A DNA stretch of 64,000 bases, taken from positions 62,001-126,000 of the forward strand of contig DATCMB010000014.1 in the NCBI GenBank assembly GCA_036563615.1, in the 5' to 3' direction. Below, piece by piece: positions 16,162 through 26,000 of the stretch; position 1 is the stretch's first letter; the number at the start of each line of letters is the position of its first letter. The translations under genes were made by a program, and so were the position numbers. The stretch comes from Candidatus Binatia bacterium. Its GTDB lineage: Bacteria > Desulfobacterota > Binatia > UBA12015. The notes beneath the pieces are model-generated. The model searched no databases. It was not told the DNA's origin and saw only the letters and a list, made by a program, of their open reading frames with translations.

Positions 16162-17631
16162 TCACTCGCTCGGCTGCGGCAGCGACGGCTTGCGCACGGA
16201 GCCGCGCTCCCGAGCCGGGCAGCCGAACGCCTCGAAGGTCGCCTTCGACATGTACTGCGAGCGCGGGAAGTACGGGCCCATGACCTCCTCTTCGGTGCCC
16301 GGCGTCGTGATCTTCTGCGGCGCCTGCTCCCAGCTCGGGTCCGCCGCCATGAAGCGCATGTACGCGACGTTCACCGCTTCGCGCGCGGCCGGGCCGTCGT
16401 AACCGTCGCCGTCGCCGATGTCGAGCCAGTAGAAGCCGCACTCCGGACGAGCGTTGCGCGGCTTCTTCGACCGCTTGCTGAGGACGATGTGGTAGTCGCC
16501 GTTCTCGTCGACCGGGATCTGCTCGTCCCACACGCAGTCGTAGCTCCATCCGATGACGGGAGACGACGCGGTGCACATCGACCAGTAGCGGACCTGGTAC
16601 GACTCGGGCCAGAACTTGTTGTGCCGGTACGTGCGCGGCGTGACCGGCATCCGCGCCGTGATGTACAGCACGTCGCCGAAGTTCGCGGACGTGGCCGTGA
16701 ACAGGTAGCGCGTGTCGGGATTCGCGGCGAGACCGCCGGCCTCGTTGGGCGGGAACGTCCGCGCACGCAGCTCCTGATCTTCGATGAAGAAGCCGGCGAT
16801 GCTGTAGAGCGCGTTCCAGAAGCGCTCCCACCGCGGCGGGTTCTGCGCCGGGGCGTTGGCCGGGTCGGGTTGCTCCGCGATCAGCTGCTCCCACAAGTCC
16901 CGCGGGAAGGTCGCGTTCGCCGTCTGCTCCTTCGTGACCTGGAGGGTACGGCACATCTCCTCGCCGGTCTGCGTCGTGCCGTCGGCGAGCGTCAGCGTGA
17001 CGCGCGGCAGGCCGACGCCGCCCGTGCCGTCGAGGTACTGGTCGGGGATGTAGTTGCGCATCGACAGGTGCACGAGCTCGTCGCGGTCCGCCGTCGGCGT
17101 GTAGACCGTGTTGGGCTCCTTGACGGCCGGCACCGGGCCCGGCAGCACGCGCACCGTGTAGCGGCGGTTCTTCGCGTCGCGTCGCGTCGTCCGCTGCGCC
17201 GGATTGACGCTCCCGGGATCGGGGATGATGAACTCGTCGCGCAGGAAGTCGCCGCCGCCGAGCCCGCCGCCCGCGAGGTTGTTCGCGATGGTGAACGAGA
17301 AGTAGCGCTCGTACGGCGCGTCGCCCTGGATCGTCAAGTATGCGCCTTCGGGCAGCTTGAACTGCGCGACGAAGTACGTCGAGCCGACGTCCGGGTAGAG
17401 GTTCGGGATCTGGATCGGCTGCGGGTTCGGCAGCCGCGCGTAGTCCATGCCGCGCGGACCGCCCCAGAAGCAGTCGTGGTCGAACTGCTTGTCGGTCCAG
17501 GCGGCGATCCTCTTCGGGAAGAACGTCGGATCGGCGTGGACGGTCGCAGTCGACGCGACGAGGGCGACGGCTGCGACGCTCGCGCGGGTGAGCACGGTGG
17601 CAGCGCTGCGCCGGCGGTGCTTGCTGAGCAT
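16162..17631 (-). CDS. large exported protein, unknown function
   Basis: 489 aa from the ATG at 17631, which has GGAGGA about 9 bp upstream; longer in-frame starts are rejected. The signal peptide is ASVAAVALVASTATVHA. The mature protein contains DHDCFWGGPRGMDYARLPNPQ near the start and YERYFSFTIANNLAGGG. Further on are TARMPVTPRTYRH and RYWSMCTASSP, an arrangement found in DUF1214/DUF1254-like envelope proteins, though I cannot confirm membership. It ends with a helix containing MSKATFEAFGCPARERG. Probably periplasmic or outer-membrane-associated. The gene 90 bp downstream is in the same direction and may be co-transcribed. Confidence 0.75.
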   Translation of the reverse strand: MLSKHRRRSAATVLTRASVAAVALVASTATVHADPTFFPKRIAAWTDKQFDHDCFWGGPRGMDYARLPNPQPIQIPNLYPDVGSTYFVAQFKLPEGAYLTIQGDAPYERYFSFTIANNLAGGGLGGGDFLRDEFIIPDPGSVNPAQRTTRRDAKNRRYTVRVLPGPVPAVKEPNTVYTPTADRDELVHLSMRNYIPDQYLDGTGGVGLPRVTLTLADGTTQTGEEMCRTLQVTKEQTANATFPRDLWEQLIAEQPDPANAPAQNPPRWERFWNALYSIAGFFIEDQELRARTFPPNEAGGLAANPDTRYLFTATSANFGDVLYITARMPVTPRTYRHNKFWPESYQVRYWSMCTASSPVIGWSYDCVWDEQIPVDENGDYHIVLSKRSKKPRNARPECGFYWLDIGDGDGYDGPAAREAVNVAYMRFMAADPSWEQAPQKITTPGTEEEVMGPYFPRSQYMSKATFEAFGCPARERGSVRKPSLPQPSE

Positions 17632-17818
17632 GGGCACGGTTCCTCCGTCGTGATGGTCCGCGGTTCTCCCTGCAGAACCACCGGCCCCGTTAGCGCGATT
17701 CGCGCGACGAGGGGCGCCATTCTTGGTGACCGACGACGCCAAGACGCGCCCCACGAGCGCCATGACCCGTCGCGCACGCGATCGACGAGCCGTCCAGACC
17801 GCGGACGGCGTCACCGCC

Positions 17819-18844
17819 CTACCCTCCGGGATCTTCAGCCGGATGCTCGCCGCGCACCGCGCCGGGCGCCTGCCCGGTCCAGCGCTTGGTCGCGCGGATC
17901 AAGGCGCGCGCGCCCGACAGGCCGACCGCGTGCGCCGTGCGCTCGAGCGTCGCCCCCTCGGCGAGCAGCTCGAGCGCCACGTCGCGACGCACCGAGTCGA
18001 GCACGTCGCTGAAGCGCGCGCCCTCCTCGCCGAGCCGCCGCTGCAGGGTGCGCACGCTGACGTGCAGCTCGCTCGCGATGGTCGCGATGTCGCACGTGCG
18101 GCAGCGGCGCCCGTCGCGCAGGCGAGCGCGCACCTCCGCCGTCATCGACGGCGTGCCGAGCCGCTCCGCGAGCGCCGCGACGTCGGCCTCGAGCGTCCGC
18201 ATCATGCCCGGGCTGTGGTGCGGCGACGGCAGCGTGATCACGTCGTACGGCACCACCAGCGCGTTGTCGCGCGCGGCGAACTCGACGCGGCACCCGAATG
18301 CCTCCTCGTGCGCCGCGCGCCCGCACGTCGGCGCGGCGTGCTCGAAGCGGACCGCGTCGAGGCGCCAGGCGTCGCCGAGCACGAACGCGCCGAAGCGCGC
18401 GAGCAGCCCCGCCTGGAACTCGATCTCGTGGCGCGTGACCGGCAGGTCGCCGTCGACGCGCGTCAGCACGAGCGCGACGCCGTCGCCCAGAGGCCTGACC
18501 GAGAGGACGTTGGCGTGCGTCAGCGTGCGCTGGTAGCGCGCCGCGCGCTCGAAGCCGTCGAGCAGCGTCGGGCTCACCATCACGAGGTGCACGAGCAGGT
18601 TGTTGAGCCCGATCGGCATGCGCATCGCGGCGTGCAGCCCGAGCAGCGGGTCGCGCGACACGCGCGCCGCCTCGCGCCAGACGAGCCCCGCGGCGTCGCG
18701 CGGCACCCGCGCGTCGGGATCGTCGAGCTCCGCGTAGGCGAGGCCGCAGCGCTGGCAGATCGCGCGCACGTCGAGCCCGCACGCATCGAGCCCGCGGAGC
18801 ACGTACTGCGTCCATGCTCCGGCGAGGGTCAGATCCTTGCGCAT
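17819..18844 (-). CDS. AraC family transcriptional regulator
   Basis: 341 aa with GGGGAG 7 bp before the ATG. Residues ~15-200 match the ligand-binding domain of the OruR/ArgR-like (Arabinose_bd) AraC type, with the conserved early segment LVWREAARVSRDPLLGLH. Residues ~245-330 hold two helix-turn-helix units, with CDIATIASELHVSVRTLQRRL and the second around FSDVLDSVRRDVALELL. It lies between the symporter/dioxygenase operon and the large exported protein genes, all on the minus strand, and could control either. The inducer is unknown. Confidence 0.92.
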   Translation of the reverse strand: MRKDLTLAGAWTQYVLRGLDACGLDVRAICQRCGLAYAELDDPDARVPRDAAGLVWREAARVSRDPLLGLHAAMRMPIGLNNLLVHLVMVSPTLLDGFERAARYQRTLTHANVLSVRPLGDGVALVLTRVDGDLPVTRHEIEFQAGLLARFGAFVLGDAWRLDAVRFEHAAPTCGRAAHEEAFGCRVEFAARDNALVVPYDVITLPSPHHSPGMMRTLEADVAALAERLGTPSMTAEVRARLRDGRRCRTCDIATIASELHVSVRTLQRRLGEEGARFSDVLDSVRRDVALELLAEGATLERTAHAVGLSGARALIRATKRWTGQAPGAVRGEHPAEDPGG

Positions 18845-19059
18845 CCGCTGGCTCCCCGGGCTGCCACGGCGCGCCAGCTACTGCACGGCCGGATGGGACA
18901 CAACCGCGCGACCGATCGGCGAGAACGCGGCGAGGAGCGCGGCGAGGCGCGACGAGCGCGCGCGTTCGCACGACGCGCGGAGGATCGGACGTCGCGCCTA
19001 CCCGGCCGCTCCGTCCTGCGCGGGCATGGCGGCACGACGCGAGCGCGCGTGACGCTTCC

Positions 19060-19956
19060 CTAGATCCCCCACGCCGCGCGCATCTCGGGCGTCGCCGCGC
19101 GCGGCCCGGGGTCGCTCTTCGGCGCCAGCGCGGCGTCGCCGACCCAGCGCTCGTCGATCGGCTCGGCGGCCGGCTGGAAGCGGACGTCGCAGCTCAGACG
19201 GTGGCGGTCGGTGACGTTGACGAACGAGGCGTGCAGCAGCTGCATGCCGAAGATCAGCACGTCGCCGGGCGCGAAGGTCGTGGTCGCCCAGCGCGCGCCG
19301 AAGCGCTCCGAGAGCTCGAGCGGCTCGGTCGTCAGCCAGCCGCCGTAGCCGTCGCGCTCGTTGTCGGAGCGCCCGTACGTCTCGCGGACGCGCGCGAGCT
19401 CCGGTGAGCGGTGCGAGCCGACGCAGAGCGTGATCGCGCCGAGCTCCGGCCCGACCTCGCCGAACGGCGTCCAGCAGGTCAGCAGACGCTGCGAGCCGCG
19501 GCCCATGTACACGGCGTCGACGTGCACGCCGGTGAACTCGCCGGGCGGCGTCGCACGCAGCCACTTGTAGTCGAACGAGCGCGCGGGTCCGTCGAACAGC
19601 TCCGCGAAGAGCGCCATCAAGCGCGGTCCTTCGAGGATCGGCTGCACCGCGGGATGGTGCGTGATCTCGCGCCGGCCCTTCATGTTGGGCGGCGCGACCG
19701 ACGCGGCGGCGACCGCCTCCTCCGGCGGCGTGCCGGGCGCGAGAGCGCCCGCCGCGGCGAGGTGATCGACGATCGCCCTGCGCGCTCGCAGCACCTCCTC
19801 GCGCGGGTGGAAGCCGCGCAGCAGGAGGTAGCCGTCCTCCTCGAGACGCTCGCGCAGCGCGCGCGCGTCGCCGAGCAGCGCGCTCGCGTCGCGCAGCTCG
19901 AGCGCGACGCGGGGATCCGCGGAATCGATCTCCTGCGAGCCGAGGCGGAGGATCAT
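19060..19956 (-). CDS. phytanoyl-CoA dioxygenase (PhyH) family protein
   Basis: 298 aa from the ATG at 19956, preceded by AAGGAGG with 6-bp spacing and overlapping the upstream stop as ATGA. PhyH-type Fe(II)/2-oxoglutarate dioxygenase features are present: LEEDGYLLLRGF near the N-terminus, the facial-triad HVD (His145, Asp147) and a distal His252 in DRHRLSCDVRF. FAPGDVLIFGMQLLHASF precedes it as in this family. Coupling to a sodium:solute symporter suggests it hydroxylates, or removes a group from, the imported compound. Confidence 0.9.
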   Translation of the reverse strand: MILRLGSQEIDSADPRVALELRDASALLGDARALRERLEEDGYLLLRGFHPREEVLRARRAIVDHLAAAGALAPGTPPEEAVAAASVAPPNMKGRREITHHPAVQPILEGPRLMALFAELFDGPARSFDYKWLRATPPGEFTGVHVDAVYMGRGSQRLLTCWTPFGEVGPELGAITLCVGSHRSPELARVRETYGRSDNERDGYGGWLTTEPLELSERFGARWATTTFAPGDVLIFGMQLLHASFVNVTDRHRLSCDVRFQPAAEPIDERWVGDAALAPKSDPGPRAATPEMRAAWGI

Positions 19957-20108
19957 CGCGCCTCCTTCTCGAGCTCGTCGAGCGAGCGCAGCAGCCGCCA
20001 GACGTCGCGCGCGCCGAGCGGCACCATCACCAGCGCGAGCACGAAGAACGCGCCGAGCCCGAGCGCGTAGACCCACGTCCATAACGAGATCCAGGATTCG
20101 AGGCTCAT
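19953..20108 (-). CDS. 51-aa single-span membrane protein, probable symporter accessory subunit
   Basis: 51 aa: one strongly hydrophobic helix (WTWVYALGLGAFFVLALVMV) flanked by a short polar N-terminus and a charged tail ending LDELEKEAR. Its ATG overlaps the symporter stop (ATGA) and its own stop overlaps the PhyH start (ATGA), so it sits in a fully coupled three-gene operon. Some SSS symporters are encoded with a small membrane partner; this one is shorter than the YjcH/DUF485-type partners and is not recognised. Confidence 0.75.
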   Translation of the reverse strand: MSLESWISLWTWVYALGLGAFFVLALVMVPLGARDVWRLLRSLDELEKEAR

Positions 20109-21655
20109 CGCTCCCGACCCGTAGCACGCTCGCGGTCGGGCATCGCGAGCGAGAAGACGACGAAGAGGATCGCGCAGAACACGTACGACGCGAGCCCGAT
20201 CACCTCGCCGGGAACGTCGACGCCGGTCCAGCGGCCGAGCGCGTCGCGGAACAGCCCGACCACCGCGACGAGTCCGCCGAGCAGCGCCGCGAGCGCGCCC
20301 GCCGACGACGCGCGCGACCAGTAGAGCCCGCCGATCAGCACCACGGTGGCGCCGCTCATGTAGATCGTTCCGGTGACGGCCATGTAGGTCCAGACGCTCT
20401 CCGGCAGCTCGTACCACACGCCCCACACCAGCAAGAACACGCCGATCGCGACCACGCCGAGGCGCGTCAGCCGGATCTGCGTCGCTTGGTCGACCTTCTT
20501 GCGTGCGAGCGGCACGTAGACGTCGCGCGTCAGCACCGACGCCCAGCAGAGCAGGTAGCTGTCGTGCGTCGACATGAACGCGGCGAGCGCGCCCGCCGCG
20601 ACCAGACCGAGCGCGCCGCTCGGCACGACGCGGCTCAGGAAGAACGGCATCGCCTGCTCCGCGTTCGCCGCGTCGCCCGCGAGGCCGTTCGGGAAGAAGT
20701 GCGCCTGCAGGTCCGGCGCCTGCGCGACGAGACAGAACATCGCGACCGCGAACAGGGACGGCACGGCGAGCCGCATGAACTGGCCGGGCGCCGCGAGCAG
20801 GAACGTCAAGCGCGCGACGCGCTCGCTGCGCGCGGTCAACGAGCGCGAGGCTTCGGGCGCCCAGCACACCGCCGCCGCCGCGAACACGACGGTGTTGAAC
20901 ACGACCCAGATCCAGCCGTAGCCGTCCTCGGCGACCGGATTGAACATCCGCGCGCCGCGCTCCGCGGCCATGGCGTGCACGATCCGCTCCCAGCCGAGCT
21001 GCGGGTGCCAGAGACACGCGACGACGCCGACGAGGAGCCCGAGCGTCAGCACGACGAACTGCAGGTAGTCCGTCACCAGCACGGAGATCATGCCGCCGAG
21101 CACGGTGTACGCGACCACGACGACGATCAGCAGCGACATGACGAGGTTGACGATCGTCTCGGCGCTCGGCGCGGTGAGCGACGCGCCGGTCAAGAACGTC
21201 ACGAAGGTCGCGCCCATCTTCGGAAACAGACCCATGTTGAGGATGCCGGCGAGCGCGCCGATGAAGCCGCCGATGATGCGCGTGCGGCGGTCGAAGCGGC
21301 GCTCGAAGAACTCCGAGATCGTCAGCAGCTCGAGGCGCCGCAGCGGCCCGATCACGAAGCCCGTCACGCCGAGGAACAGGCTCACCAGGAAGCTGACCAG
21401 CGCCAGCGTGACGTAGGAGAAGCCGTAGGAGAACGCGTCGATCGACGCGTACATCAGGGTCACGAGGCCGAGCCCGGTGCCGACGTAGCTCGCGGCGTTG
21501 AGCGAGGTCCCCGCGGCGCGGCCGCCGACGACGTAGGCGGCGATCCCGCCCACGCGCCGGTTGGCGAGCACGCCCGCGAGCGTCGTGGCGACGAGGTAGA
21601 CGACGACGATCGCGGCGTCGAGGGCGGCGAAGTTGGTGGGGGTGTCGATGCTCAC
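20105..21655 (-). CDS. sodium:solute symporter (SSS) family transporter
   Basis: 516 aa from a GTG at 21655; no strong ribosome binding site, and the upstream extension lacks hydrophobic sequence. About 13 transmembrane helices are visible. SSS landmarks include GGRAAGTSLNAASYVGTGLG (TM1-2), ISEFFERRFDRRTRI, AYTVLGGMISVLVTDYLQ and the TM8-9 segment AAFMSTHDSYLL. The substrate is unknown. It heads an operon with a 51-aa membrane protein and a PhyH dioxygenase. That arrangement suggests uptake of a compound followed by its oxidation in the cytoplasm. Confidence 0.92.
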   Translation of the reverse strand: MSIDTPTNFAALDAAIVVVYLVATTLAGVLANRRVGGIAAYVVGGRAAGTSLNAASYVGTGLGLVTLMYASIDAFSYGFSYVTLALVSFLVSLFLGVTGFVIGPLRRLELLTISEFFERRFDRRTRIIGGFIGALAGILNMGLFPKMGATFVTFLTGASLTAPSAETIVNLVMSLLIVVVVAYTVLGGMISVLVTDYLQFVVLTLGLLVGVVACLWHPQLGWERIVHAMAAERGARMFNPVAEDGYGWIWVVFNTVVFAAAAVCWAPEASRSLTARSERVARLTFLLAAPGQFMRLAVPSLFAVAMFCLVAQAPDLQAHFFPNGLAGDAANAEQAMPFFLSRVVPSGALGLVAAGALAAFMSTHDSYLLCWASVLTRDVYVPLARKKVDQATQIRLTRLGVVAIGVFLLVWGVWYELPESVWTYMAVTGTIYMSGATVVLIGGLYWSRASSAGALAALLGGLVAVVGLFRDALGRWTGVDVPGEVIGLASYVFCAILFVVFSLAMPDRERATGRER

Positions 21656-21966
21656 GGGGCGACGACATTGCCTCGACGACCGCCCGCAGGGGAAGCGGCG
21701 AGAGGACCGGGCATCCCGAAGCGTGGGACGTGGCGCGCGGCGGGAGCGCTCGGCGCGGCATCGTGACGGGGCGTCACGCGACACCCTCACGCCGGAATCT
21801 CACGCCGACGCGGCGCACCGTGCGCTTGCGAGTTGCAAGCCCGCGCCTCCTGCGGCACTCTCGCGAGCACGCTCTCCACTCGCCGCCAGCAAGGCTTGCC
21901 ACGGCGCAACCGCGCCGCCGCACCCAGCTCGCGTCAGCGGCGAGCAGCATCCCCGGGCACGACGGC
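21656..21966. other. intergenic region between divergent transporter operons
   Basis: 311 bp that must hold the promoters of the symporter (minus) and RND (plus) operons. The only clear feature is the inverted repeat GCTTGC-gagtt-GCAAGC at 21824-21840, a possible operator. Open frames crossing the region are Arg-rich and look non-coding. Confidence 0.4.
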
Positions 21967-23076
21967 GTGAAACACCTCTCCTCGAAGACGGCGCGCAGCC
22001 TTCGGACGGTGGTCGTGGTCAGCGCGCTCGCCGCGCTCGCGGCCGGGTGCAACGACCGCGCCGGCTCGGCCAACCGCGGCGGACCGCCGCCCGTCGCGGT
22101 CGAGATGATCACCGTCGGGCGCAGCTCGATCAGCGAGACCGTCGACCTCGTCGGTCAGCTCGAGGCCGAGGAGACGGTCGTCCTCAAGCCCGAGACGCAG
22201 GGCGTGATCGCGAGCGTCGAGTTCCAGGAGGGTCAGCGCGTCGAGCGCGGCGCCCTGCTCTTCAAGCTGCGCGACGAGGAGCAGCGCGCGCGGCTCGCCG
22301 AGGCCCAGGCCTCGCTGGCGCTCGCCGAGGAGGAGTACCGGCGCGCGCAGTCGCTCACCAAGCAGCGCACGCTTTCGCAGGCGGAGCTCGACACCGCGGT
22401 CTCGCGGCTCGAGGCGGCGCGCGCGCGGCGCGACCTCGCGCAGGTCGAGCTCGACCGCACCGAGATCCGCGCGCCGTTCGACGGCGTGCTCGGCGCGCGT
22501 CGCGTGTCGCCCGGCGACCGCGTCGACACCGACACCGAGCTCGTCCGCATCGACGCGCTCTCGCGGCTGCGGCTCGTCTTCACCGTGCCGGAGATCGGCG
22601 TGCCGCTCGCCAAGGTCGGCCTGCCGGTCCAGATCTCCGTCGCCGCCTATCCCGGCGAGCGCTTCCCCGGCGAGGTGTACTTCGTCGCGCCGTCGCTCGA
22701 CCCCGCGAACCGCCGCCTGCTGATGAAGGCGTTCGTGCCGAACGACGACCTCCGTCTGCGTCCCGGCTTCTTCGCCAACATCCACCTCGAGCTCGCGCAG
22801 CACGAGGACGCGATCGTCGTTCCGGAGAGCGCGATCGCCTACGACGCGCGCGGCAGCTTCGTCTGGCGCGTCGACGACGAGAACGTCGCGCACCGCGTGC
22901 CGGTCGAGCTCGGCATCCGCAGCGAGGGACGCGTCGAGGTGACGGCCGGCCTCGCGCCGGGCGACCGCATCGTCTCCGCCGGCACGCACAAGGTCGCCGA
23001 GGGCGCCCCCGTGCGACGCGCCGAGTCCGTCATCGCGACCGGCGCCACGCCCTCCGACAGCGGACGAACGCCCTAG
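21967..23076 (+). CDS. RND efflux periplasmic adaptor (membrane fusion protein), lipoprotein
   Basis: 369 aa from a GTG at 21967; this start places a standard lipoprotein signal first (VVVVSALAALAAGC, lipobox LAAGC), whereas longer frames add Arg-rich non-coding sequence. HlyD/MFP landmarks follow: the lipoyl half-motif VVLKPETQGVIASVEFQEGQ, a coiled-coil hairpin (RARLAEAQASLALAEEEY, then LDTAVSRLEAARARRDLA), the second lipoyl half IRAPFDGVLGARRVSPGD, and a C-terminal beta-barrel/MP domain. It bridges the inner-membrane pump encoded 6 bp downstream to an outer-membrane channel, which is not encoded here. Confidence 0.93.
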   Translation: MKHLSSKTARSLRTVVVVSALAALAAGCNDRAGSANRGGPPPVAVEMITVGRSSISETVDLVGQLEAEETVVLKPETQGVIASVEFQEGQRVERGALLFKLRDEEQRARLAEAQASLALAEEEYRRAQSLTKQRTLSQAELDTAVSRLEAARARRDLAQVELDRTEIRAPFDGVLGARRVSPGDRVDTDTELVRIDALSRLRLVFTVPEIGVPLAKVGLPVQISVAAYPGERFPGEVYFVAPSLDPANRRLLMKAFVPNDDLRLRPGFFANIHLELAQHEDAIVVPESAIAYDARGSFVWRVDDENVAHRVPVELGIRSEGRVEVTAGLAPGDRIVSAGTHKVAEGAPVRRAESVIATGATPSDSGRTP

Positions 23077-23082
23077 AGCGCC

Positions 23083-26000
23083 ATGAGGCTCTCGCAGATC
23101 TGCATCGAGCGGCCCGTGCTGGCGACCGTGCTGTCGCTGGTCATCATGCTGTTCGGTGCGATCTCGCTCGGGCGCCTGCCGAACCGCGAGTTTCCCGACG
23201 TCGATCCTCCGGTGGTCTCCGTGACCACCGTGCTGCCCGGCGCCGCGGCCGAGGTCGTCGAGACCTCGGTGACGCAGCCGCTCGAGGACCAGCTCATCGC
23301 GATCGAGGGCGTCAAGCACCTGACGTCGCTCAGCCGCGAGCAGGTCTCGACGATCACCGTCGAGTTCCACCTCGACCGCGACGTCGACGTCGCCGCGAAC
23401 GACGTGCGCGACCGCGTCGCGCGCGCCCGCGACGAGCTGCCGGACGACGCCGAGGAGCCGGTGGTCGCGAAGCGCGACGCCGACGCCTCGCCGATCATGT
23501 GGCTCGCGCTCTACGGCGACGACTACTCGCAGATCCAGATCTCGACCATCGCCGAGACCCAGGTGCAGGACCGGCTCGCGAAGCTGCCGGGCGTGTCCGA
23601 GGTGCTGATCGCCGGCGAGAAGCGCTTCTCGATGCGCATCTGGATCGACAACTCGCGCCTCACCGCGCACGGCCTCACGATCGCCGACGTGCAGACGGCG
23701 CTCGCGCGCGAGAACGTCGACCTGCCGTCGGGCCGCATCGAGGGCGTCGACCGCGAGTTCACGATCCGCACGCTCGGCGAGCTCAAGACGCCCGAGGAGT
23801 ACGAGGCGCTCGCCGTCGCCGTGGTGAACGGCGAGACGGTGCGGCTGCGCGACGTCGCACGCGTCGAGGTCGGCCCGGAGGACGAGCGCAAGCTCGTGCG
23901 CTTCAACGGCAAGCCCGCGGTCGGACTCGGCATCGTCAAGCAATCGAAGGCGAACACGCTCGACGTCGCGAACGCCGTCAAGAAGGAGGCCGCGGAGATC
24001 GCGAAGACGCTGCCGCCCGGCGTCACGATCGAGACCGCCTTCGACTCGTCGATCTTCATCGAGCGCTCGCTCGCCGACGTCAGCCAGACGATCATCGAGG
24101 CGATCATCCTCGTGGTGATCGTCATCTTCCTCTTCCTGCGCTCGCTGCGCGCGACGATCGTGCCGGCGGTCGCGATCCCGGTGTCGCTGGTCGGCACCTT
24201 CGCGGTGCTCTACTGGCTCGACTTCACGATCAACACGCTGACCCTGATGGGTCTCACGCTCGCGATCGGTCTCGTCGTCGACGACGCGATCGTCGTGCTC
24301 GAGAACATCACCCGGTGGATCGAGCAGGGCACCGAGCGCATGGAGGCCGCGCGCCGCGGCATGGACGAGATCGGCTTCGCGGTGATCGCGGCGACGGTCT
24401 CGACGATGGCGGTGTTCCTGCCGCTCGCGTTTCTCAGCGACACGACCGGTCTCCTGTTTCGCGAGTTCGGCATCACGGTCGCGACCGCCGTCGGCATCTC
24501 GGGCTTCGTCGCGCTCACGCTCTCGCCGATGCTGTGCGCGCGCATCCTGAAGGAGCACGGCGGCCCGGAGACCGGCATCAAGGCGAAGCTCGCGCACGGC
24601 TTCGAGGCGCTCGCCTCCGCCTACGCGCGTGTCCTGCGTCCGGTGCTGACGCACCCGGCGATGACGCTCGTCGGCGGCTTCGCGTGGGTCGCGCTCGGCG
24701 TGCTGCTGCTCGGCGTGATCGACCGCGAGTTCATCCCGACCGCCGACCGCGACGCCGTGCGCGCGATCATCCGCGCGCCCGAAGGCAGCACGATGGAGTA
24801 CACCGACCGCTACCAGCACGAGGTCGAGAAGATCGTGCTCGCGGTGCCGGAGGTCACCAAGGCGTTCTCCGTCGTGGCGCTCGGCATCGGCACGCCGGGG
24901 CTGGTCAACGAGGGCGCGATCTTCGCCACCATGACGCCGTCCGACACCCGCGACGTCACGCAGATGAAGGTCGTCGACGACCTGCGGGTGCAGCTCGCCG
25001 AGCTCGGCGGCATCCAGGCGTTCCCGATGAACCTGCCGGCGCTCAGCACGACGGGCGGCGGCGCGCCGGTGTCGCTCGTCGTGCAGGGACCCGACGTCGC
25101 GCAGCTCGCGCAGTACGTCGACGAGATCATCCTACGCGCGCGCTCGATCCCCGGGCTCGTCAACCTGCAGACCGATCTGCTGCTCAACAAGCCGCAGCTC
25201 GAGGTGCACATCGACCGCGAGCGCGCGAGCGACCTCGGCGTCTCGGTGCGCCAGATCTCGAGCACGCTGCAGATCCTGTTCGGCGGGCTCGAGCTCTCGA
25301 CCTTCAAGCTGCAGGGCGAGACCTACGACGTGATCGCGCAGCTCGACCGCAGCGAGCGCATGAACCCACGCGACCTGCTGGAGACCTACGTGCGCAGCCA
25401 GGACGGACGCCTGATCCCGCTGGGCTCGCTGGTGCGCTTCGAGGAGTCGGTCGCGCCGCGCGGCCTGCCGCACTTCGACCGCCTGCGCTCGGCGACCATC
25501 ACCGGCTACCTCGCCGAGGGCGCGCCGCTCGGCAACGTGCTGACCGAGCTCACGAGGATCGCGGAGGAGGTCCTGCCCGACGGACAGGGCTACCGCATCA
25601 CGTACTCGGGCGAGTCCGAGAACTACTTCGAGTCCGGCAACGCGCTGGTGTTCGCCTACTTCCTCGCGGTCATCATCATCTACCTGGTGCTCGCCGCGCA
25701 GTTCGAGAGCTTCGTGCACCCGCTGACGATCCTGGTCGCGGTCGCGCTGTCGTTCACCGGCGCGCTCGTCACGCTGCTCGCGACCGGCGGCACGCTGAAC
25801 CTGTTCAGCGAGATCGGGCTCGTCATGCTGGTCGGACTCGTGACCAAGAACTCGATCCTGATCGTCGAGTTCGCGAACCAGCTCCGCGAGCGCGGGCTCG
25901 GTCTGCTCGAGGCGACCTTCGAGGCGTCGCGCACGCGCTTCCGCCCGATCCTGATGACGGCGCTGTCGACCATCGTCGGCATCCTGCCGATCGCCCTGGG

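Noticed and set aside
14728..18012. A 1094-codon open frame on the plus strand antisense to two exported-protein genes
   Set aside because: Its product is Arg/Ala/Val-rich with no family signature or signal peptide, while the minus-strand genes have signal peptides, ribosome binding sites and domain patterns. High G+C makes long antisense frames common.
21934..24819. A 961-codon minus-strand frame covering the RND operon start
   Set aside because: It is antisense to well-supported adaptor and pump genes, with repetitive Asp/Arg/His composition typical of a shadow frame.
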